Shown here in pieces: positions 5,034-9,686 of a DNA stretch of 9,686 nt. The notes beneath the pieces were generated by a model. That model was given only the letters and a program-made list of their open reading frames with translations. It searched no databases and was not told the DNA's origin. The stretch comes from Clostridiales bacterium (GTDB lineage Bacteria; Bacillota; Clostridia; Lachnospirales; Lachnospiraceae). How positions within the stretch are numbered: the stretch's first letter is position 1; each line of letters starts with the position of its first letter. Where the stretch lies: positions 1-9,686 of the forward strand of contig JAAZDA010000213.1 of NCBI GenBank assembly GCA_012512995.1, in the 5' to 3' direction. The translations under genes and the position numbers were made by a program.

Positions 5034-5939
5034 TCACACCGGTCTGTCGGACAGTGATTTGATGGAGTTCGCGTATTCGGAGGGCGACATGAAGGTGAGG
5101 TGCCTGAACTGCCTTGAGAAGTAGTGTATTGACGTGTATCCCAGATAGTCGGCAATCTCGGTGATGCTCATCTTATTGTCGCGGATCAGTTGTTTTGCCG
5201 TCTCGATCTTGAGATGCGAGAAAAATTCGATGGCGCCGCACCCGCAGGTCTCTTTCATGATCTTCTGTACAGTTGAACGGCTCAGGATGTTGTCACCGCA
5301 CAGCTGATCCATAGTCAGGTGCTCACGGACGTGGGCTTCCATATATTGAACAATACGGGTATAGACCTCAGAGGTCTTGCCCGTATTTTCAGGTACAGGG
5401 ATATCGACGCCGCCCGGAAGCCGTGAGATGAAATTGCGCCTGTAAAGCTGAATGAGCAGCTGCTCGAGGTAGCTGTAGATGAGCTGCTCCGCGCCAAAGG
5501 CGAGTGAACTGTCGGCGACGACAAGGTGCTGGAGGTAGGGATCGTCCATGCGGCCATTAAAGGCGTGCTGAGCCTCTCTGATGAGGTCGGCGAGCAATTC
5601 GTGCTCACTGTTCTGCAGTGTCAGAAGCTGCCCCTTAAACGCATTCATACAGGCTGAGTGGCAGGAGAAACTTACGACGACGAGTGACGGAGACACGACA
5701 CCGTTGGCGTGCACAGAATGAAATTCGTTAGGTTTATGGAAGAGAATGTTGCCGCGGTTCAGGGTTAGGCGCCGTCGACCGGCAGTCACATTGACAGTTC
5801 CGCTGTCAACATATATGAATTCCCAGAAATTGTGGCTCTCACCTGGGAAAGAAAAGTCGCTCATGTATTGGAAATAGTGGACTGAATAGAGTTTGCGTAT
5901 GTGTATTGACTCTTCAAGAGAGACACTTTCATATGGCAT
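5034..5939 (-). CDS. AraC-family transcriptional regulator
   Basis: The product is 301 aa from the ATG at 5939, which has AAAGGA (5949-5954) 9 bases upstream. An in-frame GTG at 6035 would add 32 residues but lacks a ribosome binding site and the added sequence is not family-like. The N-terminal half is a cupin-type ligand domain: FPGESHNFWEFIYVDSG (31-47) and GNILFHKPNEFHSVHA (63-78). The C-terminal ~100 residues hold the two helix-turn-helix motifs: LTMDQLCGDNILSRSTVQKI (208-227) and, after it, MSITEIADYLGYTS-IHYFSRQF with the closing SPSEY (285-289). It is divergent from the sugar ABC operon, so it most likely senses that sugar or a derivative and controls the operon. Its stop is 4 bases from the convergent ATPase gene, with no terminator between. 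Confidence 0.92.
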   Translation of the reverse strand: MPYESVSLEESIHIRKLYSVHYFQYMSDFSFPGESHNFWEFIYVDSGTVNVTAGRRRLTLNRGNILFHKPNEFHSVHANGVVSPSLVVVSFSCHSACMNAFKGQLLTLQNSEHELLADLIREAQHAFNGRMDDPYLQHLVVADSSLAFGAEQLIYSYLEQLLIQLYRRNFISRLPGGVDIPVPENTGKTSEVYTRIVQYMEAHVREHLTMDQLCGDNILSRSTVQKIMKETCGCGAIEFFSHLKIETAKQLIRDNKMSITEIADYLGYTSIHYFSRQFRHLTFMSPSEYANSIKSLSDRPV

Positions 5940-6024
5940 GTCCAAAATTCCTTTTCTGTGCTTTATGCACGAAATGATAGCTCCAAAAACGTTTTCGAAG
6001 CACTCAATTGCCCTTACAATGCCC

Positions 6025-6053
6025 ATTTTATACACTTTTCAGGCAAAACACAA
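6025..6053 (-). promoter_or_regulatory. Candidate promoter of the AraC-family gene
   Basis: On the - strand TTGTGT (6048-6053) and TAAAAT (6025-6030) are separated by 17 bases. The -10 matches at 5 of 6 positions; the -35 only at 3 of 6. The leader would be about 80 bases. A palindrome abuts the -35, which would fit autoregulation. Confidence 0.35.
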
Positions 6054-6066
6054 TAATGCAAATTAT
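6053..6066. promoter_or_regulatory. Small palindrome next to the regulator promoter
   Basis: ATAAT (6053-6057) and ATTAT (6062-6066) form a perfect 5-bp dyad around GCAA, directly upstream of the candidate -35 of the AraC-family gene. Short AT-rich dyads arise by chance, so operator function is only a possibility. Confidence 0.25.
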
Positions 6067-6155
6067 GTGAACAATCGTGCAAAGCATTTGTCCGTCACAA
6101 TTACTACAATAATTACATAAAGAGGCATGCAAGTATAAAATGTGCACAAATGATT

Positions 6156-6183
6156 TGCGGGTTATGATGCATCATAAATCGCA
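6156..6183. promoter_or_regulatory. 28-bp dyad, candidate operator of the sugar operon
   Basis: The core TTATGATGCATCATAA (6162-6177) is a perfect 16-bp palindrome. Two mismatched base pairs further out, TGCG (6156-6159) and CGCA (6180-6183) continue the same symmetry exactly, giving 24 matching positions of 28. It has no loop and no T-run, so it is not a terminator. It lies 170 bases upstream of the binding-protein start and just downstream of the possible TATAAA. A dimeric regulator is the likely ligand. AraC proteins more often use direct repeats, so a second regulator is possible. Confidence 0.6.
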
Positions 6184-6354
6184 GCAAACAGAAACAACAT
6201 GACATAAGCCAAAGAGTAACTGAAACAGACACAAATCAGGAATGAAGTGCTAACAAATCAACATGACCCGGAATTGCGGATCAATTACAAAGTCAGGCAA
6301 AGATCAATTAAAAACAATCAAAACAAGATCAAAATCAATGGGAGGAAACACACA

Positions 6355-7737
6355 ATGAAAACAAAGAGTTTAGTTGCACTCAGCCTTGCAGCTACAATGG
6401 CGATTTCTCTGACAGCATGCGGCAGTTCTGCTGCTACAACAACGACATCTGATACAGCAGCTTCCACAGCTCCTGCAGCAGAAGCAACAGCGGAAACGGC
6501 AACAGAGACAACAACAGATGCAGCGGCAACAGATGGCGGTTCACTCGTATACTGGTCAATGTGGAGCGAGGGCGAGCCTCAGGCACAGATCATCAAGAGT
6601 GCAACAGAAAAATTCACAGCAGATACAGGAATCACAGTTGACGTAGAATTCAAAGGCAGAAGCGGGCAGCGTGAAGGCCTTCAGCCGGCACTTGATGCAG
6701 GACAGACGATCGACGTATTTGACGAAGATGTGAACCGTGTAAACGGCACATGGGGCAAATATCTGCTCCCGCTTGAAGACCTTGCAAAAGATTATGAGTC
6801 AGAACACGGCAATACTACACTGTTTGCAATTGCAAGAAACGCGTATGCACAGGCTAATGATGGGGATACAACACTTCACTCGATCCCTTACCAGCCTTCA
6901 ATATTCGGACTTTTCTACAATCAGACACTGTTTGACAAAGCCGGGGTATCAGGTGTTCCCCAGACATGGGATGAACTTGATGCAGCTTGCCAGAAACTTG
7001 TAGATGCAGGAATCACACCGATAACTGCAGATGACGCATACATGACATGCATCATCGGCTACCAGCTCGCAAGATATCTTGGACAGGACGGAGTCAAGAG
7101 CCTTGTCACAGGCGAAGCAGTTAACGGAACTACATGCACATGGTCAGATGCAGGTGTCCTCAGCGCAGCAAAGGATATTGAAGACTTTTCAAAGAAGGGC
7201 TATTTCTCAGCGAATATTTCCACAAATGCATATCCTGTAGGACAGAACCAGGAATTTGCTATCGGCGATGCAGCTATTATCCCCTGCGGTTCATGGCTTC
7301 CCAATGAGTGCAAAGATTACACAGCTGAAGATCTTAAGTGGGGTTATATGAACTTCCCTACAGTTGACGGCGGCAAGGACGACAGAACAGCGAACAACAT
7401 CGCGAACCAGGTATTCGCTATCAACAAAGACACGAAGATGGCCGATCAGGCATTCCAGTACATTGCATACCTGACATCAGGTGATGTTGACGCTCAGTTC
7501 GTAAGTGATGCAATGTGCATCCCGGTCGACAAAGCCAATTCAGACACATGGCCGACAGAACTCGCAGCAGTCAAAACTGACTTCGATGCAACAACAACAT
7601 ATTATGACTGGGCATGCGGAGTTGAGAGCAATGCAGATATAACAGGCGACATCAAGGACAACACGATCAAGTTATGCGCAGGAACACTTGATGCACAGGG
7701 CTTTGTAGACGCAATGAAATCGGTTTCAGGACAGTGA
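6355..7737 (+). CDS. Carbohydrate ABC transporter substrate-binding lipoprotein (CUT1-type)
   Basis: The product is 460 aa. The start at 6355 is fixed by GGAGG (6341-6345) 9 bases upstream and by the lipoprotein signal that follows: basic MKTK, a hydrophobic stretch, and lipobox L19-T-A-C22. The Cys would be lipidated, anchoring the protein outside the membrane. Residues 23 to about 62 form a flexible linker made almost only of Ala, Thr, Ser and Glu. The mature domain begins near SLVYWSMWSEGEP and continues with features of extracellular sugar-binding proteins (type 1), such as FYNQTLFDKAGV-PQTWDEL and the late GDAAIIPCGSW segment. It captures a sugar and hands it to the two permeases encoded next. 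The many aromatic residues fit a carbohydrate ligand, but which one cannot be told. The longer open frame from 6247 lacks a ribosome binding site. Confidence 0.93.
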   Translation: MKTKSLVALSLAATMAISLTACGSSAATTTTSDTAASTAPAAEATAETATETTTDAAATDGGSLVYWSMWSEGEPQAQIIKSATEKFTADTGITVDVEFKGRSGQREGLQPALDAGQTIDVFDEDVNRVNGTWGKYLLPLEDLAKDYESEHGNTTLFAIARNAYAQANDGDTTLHSIPYQPSIFGLFYNQTLFDKAGVSGVPQTWDELDAACQKLVDAGITPITADDAYMTCIIGYQLARYLGQDGVKSLVTGEAVNGTTCTWSDAGVLSAAKDIEDFSKKGYFSANISTNAYPVGQNQEFAIGDAAIIPCGSWLPNECKDYTAEDLKWGYMNFPTVDGGKDDRTANNIANQVFAINKDTKMADQAFQYIAYLTSGDVDAQFVSDAMCIPVDKANSDTWPTELAAVKTDFDATTTYYDWACGVESNADITGDIKDNTIKLCAGTLDAQGFVDAMKSVSGQ

Positions 7738-7799
7738 CCTTAATGATCGGATCAATAATATGAAGTGACAGAACAATCACACATATGTTCCAAAGAGAG

Positions 7800-7830
7800 G
7801 GGTGGCATCGGTGCAAAGCCGCTGTCACCC
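7800..7830 (+). other. Intercistronic stem-loop after the binding-protein gene
   Basis: GGGTGGCATCGG (7800-7811) pairs with CCGCTGTCACCC (7819-7830): eleven of twelve positions pair, one of them G-U, around loop TGCAAAG. It sits in the 113-base gap between the binding-protein gene and the first permease and is followed only by a weak TTATT. Similar structures in sugar operons protect the binding-protein mRNA or partly terminate transcription, giving more binding protein than permease. That role is inferred here. Confidence 0.6.
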
Positions 7831-7850
7831 TTATTAAGTGGGGTGAGCAA

Positions 7851-8774
7851 ATGAAAGAGCATAAGAAGAAAAACAGCAACCGCGGAATGATAATCACGTT
7901 CCTTGCTCCTGCGGTCATAATCTTCCTGGTGGTATTTCTGTACCCGATAATCCGTACAGTGATGATGAGCTTCTACAAAATAGATGCGGTTACGGATAAG
8001 ATGGCAGATTGGACATTTACGGGGCTGGCTAATTATCAGAAGCTTCTCTCGACACCGATCTTCGCGACAGCAATGCTTAATATCCTGAAAATCTGGCTGA
8101 TAGGCGGGATCATCGTCCTGGGGCTGTCGCTCCTCTTTGCGGTAATCCTCACGAGCGGTATACGGTTCAAGAAGTTCTTCAGGGCAGTCATCTACATGCC
8201 GAATATCATAAGTGCCGTGGCACTTGCGACAATGTGGCAGCAGTACGTTTATAATTCCAAATTCGGACTCCTCACAAGCGTCCTTAAGGCACTGCATCTT
8301 GATGCACTTGCCAAAACACCGTGGCTCGATCCGGATCACCTTTTCTGGTCAATGCTGTTTGCTTACTGCTTTGGCATGGTGGGTTATCACATGCTCATCT
8401 GGTGCAGCGGAATAGAGCGCATAAGCCCGGATCTCTTCGAGGCGGCGACTATAGACGGCGCCAACAAACCTAAGCAGTTCTGGTATATTTCAAGGCCCCT
8501 CCTCAAGGGAGTATTCAAAACAAATATCACCATGTGGTCGGTCTCAACAGCGGCGTTCTTCGTCTGGTCACAGCTCTTCTCAACAGTTACGGCCAGTAAA
8601 TCGACAATGGTACCTGTACAGTACATGTATCTTCAGACCTTCGGTGCGGGCAACGCGGTCACGGACCGCAATGCCGGATATGGAGCGGCAATAGGAATCG
8701 TGCTCTGTATATGTATCGTAATCATATTCACGATAACAAACCGCGTCATAAAGAATGACGATCTGGAGTTTTAG
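7851..8774 (+). CDS. Sugar ABC transporter permease (MalF/UgpA-like subunit)
   Basis: The product is 307 aa. The ATG at 7851 follows a GGGGTGAG site (7840-7847); the longer frame from 7785 would start inside the stem-loop region and is disfavoured. A basic N-terminus (MKEHKKKNSNRG) precedes the first membrane segment (about 14-35). Further segments lie near 77-101, 113-133, 165-185, 226-248 and 277-297, six in all, as is typical for CUT1 permeases. The cytoplasmic EAA loop is E197-AATID-G203 followed by KPKQFWYISRPLL; it docks onto the ATPase subunit. It pairs with the next gene to form the channel. No ATPase gene is in the operon as seen, so a shared MsmK/MalK-type ATPase elsewhere is likely. 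Confidence 0.93.
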   Translation: MKEHKKKNSNRGMIITFLAPAVIIFLVVFLYPIIRTVMMSFYKIDAVTDKMADWTFTGLANYQKLLSTPIFATAMLNILKIWLIGGIIVLGLSLLFAVILTSGIRFKKFFRAVIYMPNIISAVALATMWQQYVYNSKFGLLTSVLKALHLDALAKTPWLDPDHLFWSMLFAYCFGMVGYHMLIWCSGIERISPDLFEAATIDGANKPKQFWYISRPLLKGVFKTNITMWSVSTAAFFVWSQLFSTVTASKSTMVPVQYMYLQTFGAGNAVTDRNAGYGAAIGIVLCICIVIIFTITNRVIKNDDLEF

Positions 8775-8783
8775 GAGGGCGCT

Positions 8784-9665
8784 ATGGCAAGAGAAAAGGA
8801 AAACAAAGTAAAGAAAGTTAATTGGGGCAAGGAACGACGCCTTCTTCCGGGATATATTCTGTTGACTCTGTGGGTCCTATTCACATTTATGCTGCTGGGC
8901 TGGATCCTGTGCGCAAGTCTTTCAACTACGGCTGATATCTTCAAGGGCAAGGCACTTCAGTTCCCAACGGGACTTCATTTTGAAAATTATATTGCGGCCT
9001 GGGGCGATAACCATGTGGCAACATTCTTTGCAAATTCTCTGCTGTATTCGCTTGTTTCATGCACACTGCTGATCCTCATATGCGCGCCTGCAGCTTATGT
9101 CCTTGCACGCTACACATTCATCGGCAACAAGGTGATACAGAGCGGATTTGTGGCAGCCATGGGTGTTCCGATCGTAATGGTGGTGCTTCCCTTGTTTTGC
9201 CTGATAGCGAACGCGGGACTTCTCAATAACATAATTACGAGCAAGATGACACTGATATTCCTGTATATCGGAATAAATATCCCATATACGACGATATTCC
9301 TGCTGACCTTCTTCGCGAATCTTTCGAGGACGTATGAAGAGGCAGCGGCAATCGACGGCTGCAAGCCGACACAGACATTCTGGAAGATCATGTTCCCGAT
9401 GGCGCAATCTGGTATTGTTACTGTTACGATCTTCAATTTTATAAATATCTGGAATGAGTATTTCCTTTCGCTCATATTTGCTAATTCCGACAAGCTGCGT
9501 CCTGTTGCTGTAGGTCTTTATGGTATGCTGCAGTCGATGCAATACACGGGAAACTGGGCTGGAATGTTCGCGGCAGTAATTATTGTATTTGCACCGACAT
9601 TTGTCCTGTATCTGTTCCTGTCAGAGAAATTGATCGGAGGAATTACCGGAGGAATTAAAGGTTAG
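8784..9665 (+). CDS. Sugar ABC transporter permease (MalG/UgpE-like subunit)
   Basis: The product is 293 aa and complete. Its GGAGGG ribosome site overlaps the region just after the TAG of the upstream permease, with 9 bases between the genes, so they are surely co-transcribed. A Lys/Glu-rich N-terminus leads into a first membrane segment near 24-45. Further segments lie near 80-110, 119-142, 155-178, 211-232 and 259-281. The EAA loop is E186-AAAID-G192 with CKPTQTFWKIMFP. The end, LIGGITGGIKG, is typical of this subunit, whose C-terminal tail reaches the ATPase. It completes the importer with the preceding permease and the binding protein. Only 21 bases follow, without a visible terminator, so the operon may continue (for example with a glycoside hydrolase), which cannot be checked here. 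Confidence 0.94.
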   Translation: MAREKENKVKKVNWGKERRLLPGYILLTLWVLFTFMLLGWILCASLSTTADIFKGKALQFPTGLHFENYIAAWGDNHVATFFANSLLYSLVSCTLLILICAPAAYVLARYTFIGNKVIQSGFVAAMGVPIVMVVLPLFCLIANAGLLNNIITSKMTLIFLYIGINIPYTTIFLLTFFANLSRTYEEAAAIDGCKPTQTFWKIMFPMAQSGIVTVTIFNFINIWNEYFLSLIFANSDKLRPVAVGLYGMLQSMQYTGNWAGMFAAVIIVFAPTFVLYLFLSEKLIGGITGGIKG

Positions 9666-9686
9666 AGACATAAAAAGAATATTATA

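Larger units (their letters stand above)
5940..6354. other. Shared regulatory region between the AraC-type regulator and the sugar ABC operon
   Basis: These 415 AT-rich bases hold no convincing gene. They contain a candidate regulator promoter and two palindromes (listed separately). For the rightward operon I see only a possible -10, TATAAA at 6134-6139 (TAAAAT at 6136-6141), with no good -35, as expected at an activator-dependent promoter. No match to the catabolite-control cre consensus was found by eye. The last ~60 bases before the binding-protein gene are A-rich with several ATCAA units and look unstructured, which should favour ribosome access. Confidence 0.5.

Noticed and set aside
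5940..6354. Catabolite-control cre site
   Set aside because: No stretch fitted the TGNAANCGNNNNCA pattern when read on both strands.
7752..8339. 195-codon - strand frame opposite the first permease
   Set aside because: The permease on the + strand has membrane segments, an EAA loop and a ribosome site; the opposite frame is its shadow.
9057..9542. 161-codon - strand frame opposite the second permease
   Set aside because: It is antisense to the conserved EAA-loop region of the permease, with no start signal.
1..9686. CRISPR array, insertion sequence or complete prophage
   Set aside because: No regularly spaced repeats, transposase motifs, or phage structural genes were seen.

Overview
The window looks like a chromosomal segment from a Gram-positive Clostridia-type bacterium, most likely of the Lachnospiraceae. 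That is my inference from four things: the 23S rRNA tail and the sequence after it, tRNA genes without encoded CCA, GGAGG-type ribosome binding sites, and a lipoprotein sugar-binding protein of the style common in that family. No species can be named from the sequence alone.

Region 1 (1-670, + strand) is the end of an rRNA operon: the last ~155 bases of 23S rRNA, then tRNA-Asp(GUC), tRNA-Val(UAC) and tRNA-Leu(UAA), closed by a rho-independent terminator. There is no room for a 5S rRNA gene between 23S and tRNA-Asp, and none is seen after it. Both spacers between tRNAs fold into long stem-loops without T-runs, which suggests processing signals.

Region 2 (about 671-3724) looks accessory and sits directly behind the tRNA cluster. 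On the - strand it carries an AT-rich gene for a Fic-domain protein (autoinhibited class, intact catalytic motif, C-terminal winged helix), with an array of TTTACTTACAA-like repeats around its extended -10 promoter. Next is a decayed dinD remnant (5' truncated, internal deletion, nonsense codon) that abuts the stop codon of a tyrosine recombinase gene. The recombinase is an orphan; no other mobile-element genes are visible. About 450 bases between the recombinase start and the next gene hold candidate promoters, an inverted repeat and a 14-bp direct repeat.

Region 3 (3725-5029, + strand) is a single gene for an AAA_14/DUF4143 ATPase with a nuclease-like C-terminal motif. Its stop lies only 4 bases from the stop of the convergent AraC-family gene.

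Region 4 (5034-9686) is a carbohydrate-uptake locus. An AraC-family regulator (- strand) is divergent from a CUT1-type ABC importer operon (+ strand): lipoprotein substrate-binding protein, then two membrane permeases. The regulator probably senses a sugar and controls the operon from the ~415-base shared intergenic region, which has a striking 28-bp dyad. A stem-loop follows the binding-protein gene, a usual arrangement for making more binding protein than permease. No ATPase subunit is present, so a shared MsmK/MalK-type ATPase encoded elsewhere is expected. The substrate cannot be read from the sequence.
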